Positions 1-7,550 of a stretch of DNA of 32,415 nt are shown here, in pieces. The notes under the pieces are model-generated. The model saw only the letters and a program-made list of their open reading frames with translations. It was not told where the DNA came from and did not search any database. The DNA comes from Catenulispora pinistramenti (lineage in GTDB: Bacteria > Actinomycetota > Actinomycetes > Streptomycetales > Catenulisporaceae): assembly GCF_018274385.1 (NCBI RefSeq), contig NZ_JAAFYZ010000109.1, positions 1 to 32,415 on the forward strand. The letters are read 5' to 3'. A program made the translations under genes and the position numbers. The number at the start of each line of letters is the position of its first letter. The stretch's first letter is position 1.

Positions 1-12
1 GAGGGGAACGCT

Positions 13-1005
13 GTGTCGGCGTCGTTGTCGTTCACCGCGGAGGAGCTGGCGCAGGTGCGCTTCGCCGGCTCCCCGATGTGGGAGGTGCTCACCAGTTTCC
101 GGGTCCTGAGCAGGCCCGGACTGTATCCGGTACACGGTCCGTGGTTCGACCAGGTGCGGCCCCGGCTGGCCGCCGCCGGATTACTCACCGGACACCTTTC
201 CGCGCTATTCCAAGCGCCTGCTTATGTTCCCGACTTTCTTACTCCCGCTCCGGCGACGTCGGTACCGACTCTGGAGGATGAGCTCGCGGCCATTCAGGCG
301 ACGACGGACGACCACCTCTTTGCGGATCTCGATCTGTATGCGGAAAAGGTCCCGAACGGCGTTATCCCGCCATTCGCCGAGCGGCTGCGCGGTCATCGGG
401 ATCAGGCGTTGGCCGAGCTCGCCAAGGAGATCGAGCACTACTTCCAGATAGCGCTCGCACCGTATTGGTCCCGTATTAGAGGCCTGCTTGAGGCGGACAT
501 CTACTACCGGGCCCGGCAGGTCGCCGAGCACGGCGCGGCCCGGCTGTTCAACGAGCTGCATCCGGACGTGAGCTGGAACAGCGGGACTCTCAGGATGCTG
601 CATCGGCAGCGGGTGCTGTGCCGGGACGACAATGCCCCGGGCCTGATCCTGGTGCCGTCGGCCTTCGCCTGGAACAAGATTCTCACCAGGGCGGCGACCG
701 GGGACGTGCCACAGCTCTGCTATGGCGCGCGCGGGGTGGGCACGCTGTTCGCCCGCAGTGCCCCGGAGCCGTCGGACGCGGTGGCCGCCGTCATCGGACG
801 TTCGCGGGCCTTGTTGCTGGCCGAACTTGAGGCTCCGGCGTCCACCACCGAACTCGCCGCGCGCACCGGAATGTCGGCCGGCGGAGTGTCCGAGCACCTG
901 ACCGCATTGCGTGGCGCGGGCATGGTTTCCGCACATCGCGCGGGTCGCTCTGTCCTATATGCGCGCACCTCTGTCGCCGACTCGCTGCTGGCGGCAGCGG
1001 TTTGA
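13..1005 (+). CDS. ArsR-like winged-helix transcriptional regulator (DUF5937-type)
   Basis: A 330-residue protein with a long N-terminal region of unknown fold and a C-terminal winged helix at about residues 262-325. The helix-turn-helix reads as an ArsR-type domain (elements TELAARTGMSAGGVSEHL and GRSVLYARTS). This layout matches the actinobacterial ArsR/DUF5937 family, thought to act as DNA-binding regulators; the ligand is unknown. I chose the GTG start at 13 because GAGGGG at 1-6 is a suitable ribosome binding site, but the window begins here, so a longer upstream form cannot be excluded. The N-terminal part has lower GC at wobble positions around 190-480 than the genes that follow. No operon partner is evident; the next gene starts 140 nt downstream. 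Family assignment is fairly sure, regulon unknown. Confidence 0.75.
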   Translation: MSASLSFTAEELAQVRFAGSPMWEVLTSFRVLSRPGLYPVHGPWFDQVRPRLAAAGLLTGHLSALFQAPAYVPDFLTPAPATSVPTLEDELAAIQATTDDHLFADLDLYAEKVPNGVIPPFAERLRGHRDQALAELAKEIEHYFQIALAPYWSRIRGLLEADIYYRARQVAEHGAARLFNELHPDVSWNSGTLRMLHRQRVLCRDDNAPGLILVPSAFAWNKILTRAATGDVPQLCYGARGVGTLFARSAPEPSDAVAAVIGRSRALLLAELEAPASTTELAARTGMSAGGVSEHLTALRGAGMVSAHRAGRSVLYARTSVADSLLAAAV

Positions 1006-1145
1006 CAGGGTGTCCAACAATGGACCGGAGATCGGAGTAATTCGCAGAAAGGTTTGACGCGCCCCTGGCGCGCCGGTGGCGTCAGGTGCTTCAGTATTTG
1101 GCGGGGAGAGAACGGAGCGCTGTCAGCCTTTAGCTGAACGGAGTC

Positions 1146-1952
1146 ATGGCGATGCCGCGATCACGCCGAAAGTTCGACATCGACGAGTTCGTCCGCGAGT
1201 GCCTGCAGGCCTGGGAGGCCGAGGGGGCCGATGCGGTGAAGGAAGTGCTGGACCGGACACTCGGGCGCGGGTGCGCGCCGGTGCGGGAGTGTTTCGGCGA
1301 TCCGCGCGATGCGCACCTGCAGGTTCTGTACCCGGGCCCGGAGTTGGTCATCGAGAACATGGTGTGGGCGCCGGGGATGTCGTACCCCGCGCACAACCAC
1401 AACACGCCGGTCATGACCGGCGTGTACGCCGGGCTGGAGGTCAACGACTTCTACCACCAGACGCGCTCCCGCAAGGGTGGGCGGTTACAGCGGACCGCGA
1501 CGGTCGACATCAACGAGGGGGAGGCGGTCCTGATGGCGCACGACGCGATCCACCGGATAGCCAATCCCAATCGGCGGACGTTCACCGGCGCGTTCCACAT
1601 ATACATGGGCGACTATCTCCACTCGTCGCGCTCGATCTGGTACCCGGACGAGGGATCGCCGGAGGCCGAGGCCTCGTTCGCCCTGACGAAGGACATCTTC
1701 GCCGCGGCGAACCGGGACCTGGCGGCGGCCCGGGCCGCCGACGGGACCGTGCTGACGGGCACGGGTGCCGGTCCTGTGCCGACGGGAACCGGCCCGGTAC
1801 CGACGGGGCCGGGCTCGGCGTCCGGTCCGCCCTCGGGCCCGTCGTCCGGGCACACGCACTCGGTGACGCATTCGGCGCCGCACGCGCCGGGCCGGGGCCC
1901 GTCACGACGCGGAGCCCGGCCCTCGATGCGTTCGTCGGGGGAGCAGGGGTAA
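1146..1952 (+). CDS. Cupin-fold metalloenzyme, cysteine dioxygenase-like
   Basis: A 268-residue protein whose residues about 55-160 form a double-stranded beta-helix. The metal ligands expected of a cysteine-dioxygenase-type cupin are visible: His83 and His85 in PAHNHNTPVMTG, and a later histidine in AHDAIHRIANP (His136) or His151. This family (predicted metal-dependent enzyme of the double-stranded beta-helix superfamily) uses non-haem iron to oxidise thiols or small carboxylates; the substrate here is unknown. The start at 1146 follows ACGGAG at 1137-1142. The last 80 residues are low complexity (repeats of GTGPVPTG, then Gly/Ser/Pro and His/Arg) and lie outside the conserved fold; they may be a recent extension. 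The gene ends before a strong hairpin at 2005-2045. Fold assignment good, reaction uncertain. Confidence 0.75.
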   Translation: MAMPRSRRKFDIDEFVRECLQAWEAEGADAVKEVLDRTLGRGCAPVRECFGDPRDAHLQVLYPGPELVIENMVWAPGMSYPAHNHNTPVMTGVYAGLEVNDFYHQTRSRKGGRLQRTATVDINEGEAVLMAHDAIHRIANPNRRTFTGAFHIYMGDYLHSSRSIWYPDEGSPEAEASFALTKDIFAAANRDLAAARAADGTVLTGTGAGPVPTGTGPVPTGPGSASGPPSGPSSGHTHSVTHSAPHAPGRGPSRRGARPSMRSSGEQG

Positions 1953-2004
1953 CCGAGTCGGCCGGTGAGCCGCGAAGGCTCGGCAAACCCTGAACAGCAT
2001 TGAG

Positions 2005-2045
2005 GCCACGCCTCGCACTCGCAGCCGGCGAGTGCGAGGCGTGGC
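2005..2045. terminator. Perfect 18-bp hairpin downstream of the cupin gene
   Basis: Arms at 2005-2022 and 2028-2045 are perfect reverse complements (GCCACGCCTCGCACTCGC) around a 5-nt loop. It sits 52 nt after the cupin stop between two convergent genes and is followed on the plus strand by TTGTC only, so it lacks a full U tract, as is common in actinobacteria. Likely terminates the cupin transcript. Confidence 0.75.
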
Positions 2046-2068
2046 TTGTCACTTCCCCCGGGAAAGCC

Positions 2069-2107
2069 GGAGGCCCCCAGCACATCCCTCGAGTGCTGGG
2101 AGCCTCC
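2069..2107. terminator. Second hairpin, likely pst operon terminator
   Basis: Arms at 2069-2083 and 2093-2107 pair over 15 positions with one mismatch and a 9-nt loop. It lies 39 nt beyond the pstB stop when read on the minus strand, so it probably ends the pst transcript. With the hairpin at 2005-2045 it forms a two-way barrier between convergent units. A smaller GGCGGCT/AGCCGCC hairpin at about 2112-2128 lies even closer to pstB. Confidence 0.65.
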
Positions 2108-2145
2108 ATAAGGCGGCTGGAAGCCGCCGCTCTAGTCGGCCGCGG

Positions 2146-2922
2146 TCACCCGAACCGGCCGGTGATGTAGTCCTCCGTGGCCTTCTCCGTCGGGTTGGCG
2201 AAGATGCGGGAGGTCTCGTCGATCTCGATCAGCCGGCCCGGGGTACCGGTGCCGCTGATGTTGAAGAACGCCGTGCGGTCCGAGACCCGCGCCGCCTGCT
2301 GCATGTTGTGGGTCACGATGACGATCGTGTACTCCGACTTCAGCTGGCTGATCAGATCCTCGATCGCGGTGGTGGAGATCGGGTCCAGGGCCGAGCAGGG
2401 CTCGTCCATGAGCAGCACGTCCGGGCTCACCGCGATGGCCCGGGCGATGCACAGCCGCTGCTGCTGACCGCCGGACAGGCCCGCTCCGGGCTTCTTGAGC
2501 CGGTTCTCGACTTCCTTCCAGAGGTTGGCGCCCTTCAGCGACTGCTCGACGATGTCGTCCAGTTCGCCGCGCTTCTTCACCCCCGACAGCCGGAGCCCGG
2601 CCGCCACGTTCTCGTAGATGCTCATCGTCGGGAACGGGTTCGGGCGCTGGAACACCATGCCCACGTGCCGGCGCACGGCCACCGGGTCCACCCCGGAGCC
2701 GTACAGGTCCACGTCGTCCAGGGTGACCTTGCCCTCGACCCGCGCGCCCGGGATCACCTCGTGCATCCGGTTCAGGGTGCGCAGGAAGGTGGACTTGCCG
2801 CAGCCGGACGGGCCGATGAAGGCCGTCACGGTGCGCGGCTCGATGGTCATCGAGATGTCCTCGATGGCGCGGGTCGGGCCGTAGTAGGCGGACAGGCCCG
2901 CGACGTCAATGCGCTTCGCCAT
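2146..2922 (-). CDS. pstB: Phosphate ABC transporter ATP-binding protein PstB
   Basis: A 258-residue ATPase that powers high-affinity phosphate import at the cytoplasmic face of the PstCA permease. The ABC hallmarks are in order: Walker A GPSGCGKST (residues 37-45), Q-loop FQRPNPFP (91-98, the PstB-typical form), signature LSGGQQQR (149-156), Walker B VLLMDEP (169-175) and the switch histidine in VTHNMQQA (His205). Length is normal for PstB. The ATG at 2922 follows TAGGAGA, whose first three bases are the stop codon of the upstream permease gene; only 12 nt separate the two reading frames, so they are surely cotranscribed. Expression should follow the PHO-box promoter upstream of pstS. Very secure. 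Confidence 0.97.
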   Translation of the reverse strand: MAKRIDVAGLSAYYGPTRAIEDISMTIEPRTVTAFIGPSGCGKSTFLRTLNRMHEVIPGARVEGKVTLDDVDLYGSGVDPVAVRRHVGMVFQRPNPFPTMSIYENVAAGLRLSGVKKRGELDDIVEQSLKGANLWKEVENRLKKPGAGLSGGQQQRLCIARAIAVSPDVLLMDEPCSALDPISTTAIEDLISQLKSEYTIVIVTHNMQQAARVSDRTAFFNISGTGTPGRLIEIDETSRIFANPTEKATEDYITGRFG

Positions 2923-2934
2923 TTTCGTTATCTC

Positions 2935-4998
2935 CTAGGCCCGGCCGGGCTTCTTCCACCAGGCGATCAGCCTGGCGATGATGTTCAGCACCATGATGAT
3001 GACGATCAGCAGGAAGGCCGCGGCCCACGTGCGATCGTTGGAGGCGTGCTCCGGTGAGGTGTACGTGTTGTAGATCACCGTCGGCAGTGTGGCCTGCCCC
3101 TCGTCGCCGCTGAAGGGGTTCACGTTGATGTTCTGGATGTACCCGACCACCAGCAGGATCGGGGCCGTCTCGCCCATCACGCGGGCCACGCCCAGCATCA
3201 CGCCGGTGACGATGCCCGGCAGCGCGGTCGGGATCACGATCTTCGTGATCGTCTTCCACTTCGGCACGCCCAGGGCGTAGGACGCCTCGCGCAGCGAGTC
3301 CGGCACCAGCTTCAGCATCTCCTCGCTGGAGCGGATCACCACCGGCAGCATCAGGATGGTCAGCGCCAGCGCCCCGGCGAAGCCGTTGGCGTGCTGGCCC
3401 AGACCCAGGATCCACATCGACAGGATGAACAGGCCGGCGACGATCGAGGGCAGGCCCATCATCACGTCCACGAAGAACGTGACCGCCGTGGCCAGCGCCC
3501 CGCGGCCGTACTCGACCAGGTACACCGCGACCAGGATGCCGATCGGCACCGCGATCAGGGTGGCCAGGCCGGACTGCTCCAGGGTGCCGATGATGGCGTG
3601 GTAGACGCCGCCGCCGAACTGGGAGTCGTCGATGTTGCGCAGCGAGTGGGTCAGGAACGACGGGCTCATGGCGTGCCGGCCGTTGTTGACCACCAGCCAC
3701 AGGATCGAGATCAGCGGCAGCAGCGCGAGCACGAAGGTGCCGACCGTCATCCCGCCGGCGAAGGTGCTGCGGATCCGGCGCGGCAGCGAGGGCGAGACCA
3801 GCATGGTGTCGCCCACCGCGCCGTGCGCGGCGCGGTGCGGACGGGCCCGGCCGGCCGTGTCGTCCGCGGCCACCTCCGGGGCCTGGTCCCGGGCCTGCAG
3901 CGTCCCCTCGCGGTCCGGCACGTCGGCGGCGTTGGCGTCGTAGGAGGACTCCATGTGCGCCGCTGTCCGCCGACCGGGGCGGAACACCGAGAGCAGGCTC
4001 CAGCGCTCGTCCTTGGGGATGTCCGCGCGGCCGGTGATGCGCCGCGCCAGCAGGTTCACCAGGAAGGTCACCACGAACAGCACCAGGCCGGAGGCGATCA
4101 GCGCGCCCTGGCCGATCTTGAACGCCGAGCCGAACTGCAGCGCGATGTTCGCCGCGATCGTGTTGCCGCCGGACTGCAGCCACTTGGTGACGAAGTTGTA
4201 GGTGGTGGACAGCACCATCGCGACCGCGACGGTCTCACCGAGCGCGCGGCCGAAGCCGAGCACGATCGCCGAGCCCACGCCCCGGCGGCCGTAGGGCAGC
4301 ACCGCGAGCTTGATCATCTCCCAGCGGGTGGCGCCGAGGGCGTAGGCGGCCTCGACCTGTTCACGCGGGGTCTGCAGGAAGATCTCGCGGGAGATCGCGG
4401 CGATGATCGGCAGGATCATGATGGACAGGATCACGCCGGCGGTGAACACCGAGCGGCCCAGCGGCCCGTTGGTGTTGAAGATCGGGATCCAGCCCAGGAC
4501 GTCGCCGACCACCTGGGACGCGCCCTGCATGTGCGGCACCAGGAACAGGATGCCCCACAGGCCGTAGATGATCGAGGGCACCGCGGCCAGCAGGTCGATG
4601 ATGTAGCCCAGGACCTGGGCCAGCCGGCGGGGGGCGTACTGGCTGATGAACAGGGCCACGCCGATGGCCACCGGGGCGGCGATCACGATCGCGATCACCG
4701 AGGTGACCAGGGTGCCCCAGGCCAGCGAGCCGATGCCGAACTTGGCCGGGGTGTCGTCCGGGGCCCACTGCCCGGTGTAGGTGGCCACGTTCGCGTGGTT
4801 GGCGTTCAGCGCGGTCGTGGCCCGGAACACCAGGAAGCCGGCGATCGTCGCCATCAGCAGCAGCAGGAAGATCGCGGCGGCGCGGACCACGCCGGAGAAG
4901 ACCAGATCCCCCCGGCGGGGGCCGGAGGTCAAGGATTGGGCGGAGCCCCCGCCGCCGCGCGGTGCGGGCCGGGTGGCGGTCGGCGCTATGCCGCTCAT
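2935..4998 (-). CDS. pstCA: PstC-PstA joined phosphate permease (single reading frame)
   Basis: One uninterrupted frame of 687 codons encodes both permease subunits that form the membrane channel for phosphate. Residues about 1-345 are PstC (six membrane segments; EAA-loop region EQVEAAYALGATRWEMIKLAVLP), residues about 400-687 are PstA (EAA-loop DSLREASYALGVPKWKTITK). Between them lies a roughly 65-residue hydrophilic linker with no stop codon. Most actinobacteria carry two separate genes. Internal ATGs at 3954 and 3804 could start a separate PstA; the first has only a weak upstream GGCGG, the second a moderate GGTGGG. I chose the ATG at 4998 because AGGAC precedes it; 46 further codons open upstream are in the pstS-pstC gap and lack membrane-protein character. 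Domain identity is certain; whether one or two proteins are made is not. Confidence 0.9.
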   Translation of the reverse strand: MSGIAPTATRPAPRGGGGSAQSLTSGPRRGDLVFSGVVRAAAIFLLLLMATIAGFLVFRATTALNANHANVATYTGQWAPDDTPAKFGIGSLAWGTLVTSVIAIVIAAPVAIGVALFISQYAPRRLAQVLGYIIDLLAAVPSIIYGLWGILFLVPHMQGASQVVGDVLGWIPIFNTNGPLGRSVFTAGVILSIMILPIIAAISREIFLQTPREQVEAAYALGATRWEMIKLAVLPYGRRGVGSAIVLGFGRALGETVAVAMVLSTTYNFVTKWLQSGGNTIAANIALQFGSAFKIGQGALIASGLVLFVVTFLVNLLARRITGRADIPKDERWSLLSVFRPGRRTAAHMESSYDANAADVPDREGTLQARDQAPEVAADDTAGRARPHRAAHGAVGDTMLVSPSLPRRIRSTFAGGMTVGTFVLALLPLISILWLVVNNGRHAMSPSFLTHSLRNIDDSQFGGGVYHAIIGTLEQSGLATLIAVPIGILVAVYLVEYGRGALATAVTFFVDVMMGLPSIVAGLFILSMWILGLGQHANGFAGALALTILMLPVVIRSSEEMLKLVPDSLREASYALGVPKWKTITKIVIPTALPGIVTGVMLGVARVMGETAPILLVVGYIQNINVNPFSGDEGQATLPTVIYNTYTSPEHASNDRTWAAAFLLIVIIMVLNIIARLIAWWKKPGRA

Positions 4999-5130
4999 TC
5001 GGGTCCTGCCTCGTCGCTCGGGCGCCCAACGGATAGAGCTGGGCCCGGAAGGTATGCGTTCACTGCGGGTTTCGATTCCGTTAGACCAAAACGGACAAGC
5101 CGGGACGGCCGACTGGCGGCGTTCCGGCGC

Positions 5131-5177
5131 CGACACGCCGGAGCCGGCCGGTCAGTACCGGGGGCTCCGACGTGTCG
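5131..5177. other. Large stem-loop in the pstS-pstCA gap
   Basis: Three stacked helices pair: CGACACG (5131-5137) with CGTGTCG (5171-5177), CGGAGCC (5139-5145) with GGCTCCG (5163-5169), and CCGGT (5148-5152) with ACCGG (5157-5161). Read on the minus strand it begins 32 nt after the pstS stop and has no U tract. In a phosphate operon this position suits partial termination or 3'-end protection that yields more PstS than permease; that role is inferred. Confidence 0.65.
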
Positions 5178-5208
5178 CATTTCCTGGCTCGGTTTCCGTT
5201 GTGGCCGC

Positions 5209-6393
5209 TTAGCTCAGGCCGCTGTAGATCGCGGCGACCGCGGACTCCTGGTCCGAGGACAGCGAGACGTAACCCAGGTTCGGCAGCTGCGACTGGGCGC
5301 CGTCGCTGGCCAGGTAGCCGAGGAAGCCCTTGAGCTCGGGCAGCTTGGAGCTCTCGTTGCCCGTGGAGCAGACGATCTCGTAGGTCACCAGGACCGCCGG
5401 GTAGGCGTCGTCGGCGGAGTAGGTGTAGTCGAAGTTGAACAGGTAGTTGCCGCCGGTCGTGTCCACCTTGGCCTTGTTCAGGAAGTTCGCCGCGTTCGGG
5501 ATGGTCAGCGGGACGAACTTGCCGGCCGCGTTGCCGATGTTGGCGGTGTTCAGGTGGTTCGAGGTGGCGTAGGAGACCTCGGCGTAGCCGATGCCGCCGG
5601 AGGTCGACTGCACGGCCTGGGCCACGCCCTTGGAGCCCTGCTGGCCCTGGCCGCCGCTGCCCGGCCACTGCTTGTTCGCCGCCGCCGGGAAGTCGCTCGC
5701 GGCGGTCTTGTTCAGGTAGTTCGAGAAGTTGTACGAGGTGCCCGAGCCGTCCGACCGGTGGAAGGTCTGGATGGTCAGGTCCGGCAGGTTCACACCCGGG
5801 TTCTCCTGGGCGATCGCCGCGTCGTTCCACTTGGTGATCTTGCTGTTGAAGATCTTGGCCAGGGTGGAGGCCGACAGGTTCAGCTTGCTCACGTTCGGGA
5901 TGTTGTACATCACCGCGATGACGCCGGGGATGGTGCCCACCGACAGCGCCTTGGAGCCGCTGCCGCAGCGCTGGTCGGCCGCGGGCTGCTGGGAGGCGGC
6001 CAGCGGGAAGTCCGAGCCGGCGAAGTCGGCCTGCTTGTTGGTGAACGCGGTCACGCCCGGGCCGGAGCCGGTGCCGTTGTAGCTGACGTTCGTGCTGTTG
6101 CCGCACTTGGTCTGGTAGTCCTTGACGAACTTGTTCAACGCGGCCTGCTGGGCGGTCGACCCCTGCGCGGTGAGCGTGCCGTTGGCGCAGGCGATGTTGG
6201 CGCTGGACGACCCGGAGGACGACGAAGAGCCGGTGCTGCCACCGGCCGCCGAGGAGGTGGACGAGGAGCCGCCCGAGCTCGACGACGAGGAGTTGTTATC
6301 GGAACCACAAGCCGTCAGACCGGCCATGGCGAGAGCCAGAACTCCGGCGCCGACCGCGGCACTGCGCCCATTAACACCAGCGTGGATCTTCAC
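5209..6393 (-). CDS. pstS: Phosphate-binding lipoprotein PstS
   Basis: A 394-residue extracytoplasmic receptor that captures phosphate for the PstCAB transporter. It has a lipoprotein signal peptide with lipobox LTAC (cysteine 29), then a Ser/Gly-rich flexible tether to about residue 67, then the periplasmic-binding fold. Ligand-binding signatures are visible: AQGSTAQQAALNKFV, GTGSGPGVTAF, ADFAGSDFPL and RSDGSGTSYNFSNYL. The start is a GTG at 6393; the frame is closed soon upstream and the n-region with its lipobox fits. It is the promoter-proximal gene of the pst unit: a PHO box lies 65-108 nt upstream, so strong induction by PhoP under phosphate limitation is expected. A large hairpin follows the gene. 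Very secure. Confidence 0.96.
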   Translation of the reverse strand: MKIHAGVNGRSAAVGAGVLALAMAGLTACGSDNNSSSSSSGGSSSTSSAAGGSTGSSSSSGSSSANIACANGTLTAQGSTAQQAALNKFVKDYQTKCGNSTNVSYNGTGSGPGVTAFTNKQADFAGSDFPLAASQQPAADQRCGSGSKALSVGTIPGVIAVMYNIPNVSKLNLSASTLAKIFNSKITKWNDAAIAQENPGVNLPDLTIQTFHRSDGSGTSYNFSNYLNKTAASDFPAAANKQWPGSGGQGQQGSKGVAQAVQSTSGGIGYAEVSYATSNHLNTANIGNAAGKFVPLTIPNAANFLNKAKVDTTGGNYLFNFDYTYSADDAYPAVLVTYEIVCSTGNESSKLPELKGFLGYLASDGAQSQLPNLGYVSLSSDQESAVAAIYSGLS

Positions 6394-6457
6394 CGGGGAA
6401 GTCCCTTCGAATCATCGGAAGTCTTTTTGCATGCGCTGTCACGACGAAGCTAGGGAG

Positions 6458-6501
6458 GCCAGGTGAATCGATGGACGGGTGAAGGTGAACGCCGGGTGAA
6501 C
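6458..6501 (-). promoter_or_regulatory. PHO box (PhoP operator) upstream of pstS
   Basis: Read on the minus strand, four consecutive 11-nt units start at 6501, 6490, 6479 and 6468: GTTCACCCGGC, GTTCACCTTCA, a degenerate CCCGTCCATCG, and ATTCACCTGGC. Units 1, 2 and 4 match the Streptomyces PHO-box half-site (G-G/T-TCA followed by pyrimidines). A plausible -10 TAGCTT lies at 6452-6447, so the operator would occupy the -35 region of the pstS promoter, as known for PhoP-activated promoters. Confidence 0.88.
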
Positions 6502-6647
6502 GGTCTCGGGCCGTCGCGCGCGGGAAGCCCTGATCAGAGCGGGTAAAAGTGCCGACGCGACGGTTGCGCGGCCGGTCGCCCGGACGGGGGGTTGACCGGC
6601 CGCCGCCGATCCGGTGCCCACCGTGTTCGGACGTTGACGAAAAGGGT

Positions 6648-7550
6648 TCACGTCCGCAGTCTGTCGACCGCCACGACACTTCCGTCCCTTCCGTGCAGCA
6701 CCCACGCCTCGGCCGGCGCCAGCGCCCGGCGGCCGGAGTGCACCGCCTGTCCGAGCGGGCTCTCGGCCAGCAGCCCGGGCAGCACCGGGCGGTGGGTGCA
6801 GGCCACGGTCGTGTGCCCGGCCTTCAGCGTTTGGCGCAGCCAGGCGCGCCCGGCGTCCGGATCGGCGCCCTCGCCGAGCACCGGTTCCAGGGCCAGCTCG
6901 GCCCCGGCGGCGCGGGCGGTCGGTCGCAGCGTCGCGACGCACCGCGCGTACGGCGAGGCCGTCAGCGCCGCGTCCCCGTACGCGCTCAGTACCGGGATCA
7001 GCGCCTCGGCCTCGTCCCGGCCGTCCTCGGTCAGCGGCCGGTCCGGCTCGGCGCCGTCCCAGCGCTTGCGCGGCACCGATTCGGCGTGCCGTAACAGGAT
7101 CACCGGAACGGTGTCGACCGGCGCCGCGGCGAACGCCTGCAGCAGGTCGCGGTCGGTCTGCCGGGTCAGTCGGGCCATGGCCCGCGGCACCGGCAGCCAG
7201 TCCAGCCGGTCCACCTCGGAGTTCGGCTGGAACTCGGCGTCCACGGCGGCCTGCGCGGCCCAGTACTTCACCCGCTTCATGCGGGCCGGGCCGCCGAAGG
7301 ACACGTCGTAGACCTGGGTCGGCAGCCGCCGGCCCAGGACCACCGGATAGCCGGTCTCCTCCCGCACCTCGCGCAGCGCGGCCCGCACGTAGTTCTCGCC
7401 GGCGTCGAGCTTGCCCTTCGGGAACGACCAGTCGTCGTAGCGGGGCCGGTGGATCAGCGCCACCTCCGGTCCGGCGCGGCCGGGGCGCCACAGGACGCAG
7501 CCGGCAGCCCGGACCCGGATCGGCGCGGCCTGCTCGGCGTCGGCGTTCAT
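6648..7550 (-). CDS. mutT1: Nudix hydrolase with C-terminal histidine phosphatase, MutT1 type
   Basis: A 300-residue two-domain protein. Residues about 10-140 are a Nudix domain with a complete Nudix box from Gly46 to Tyr68 (E52, REVREETG at 60-67). Residues about 148-300 are a histidine-phosphatase domain beginning with LRHAES (catalytic RH at 154-155). This domain pair matches mycobacterial MutT1, which hydrolyses 8-oxo-(d)GTP and diadenosine polyphosphates. The ATG at 7550 overlaps the stop of the CHAD gene by 4 nt (ATGA), implying translational coupling; GAGAGAGG lies upstream. Its place beside ppk and a CHAD protein suggests work on polyphosphate-linked nucleotides, which is inference. 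A longer in-frame reading upstream overlaps the CHAD gene and is rejected. Confidence 0.88.
   Translation of the reverse strand: MNADAEQAAPIRVRAAGCVLWRPGRAGPEVALIHRPRYDDWSFPKGKLDAGENYVRAALREVREETGYPVVLGRRLPTQVYDVSFGGPARMKRVKYWAAQAAVDAEFQPNSEVDRLDWLPVPRAMARLTRQTDRDLLQAFAAAPVDTVPVILLRHAESVPRKRWDGAEPDRPLTEDGRDEAEALIPVLSAYGDAALTASPYARCVATLRPTARAAGAELALEPVLGEGADPDAGRAWLRQTLKAGHTTVACTHRPVLPGLLAESPLGQAVHSGRRALAPAEAWVLHGRDGSVVAVDRLRT

Noticed and set aside
3391..6453. A 1020-codon open frame on the plus strand across the pst region
   Set aside because: It is antisense to pstS and the joined permease, rich in Arg/Gly/His with no domain, and arises from the codon bias of high-GC genes on the other strand.
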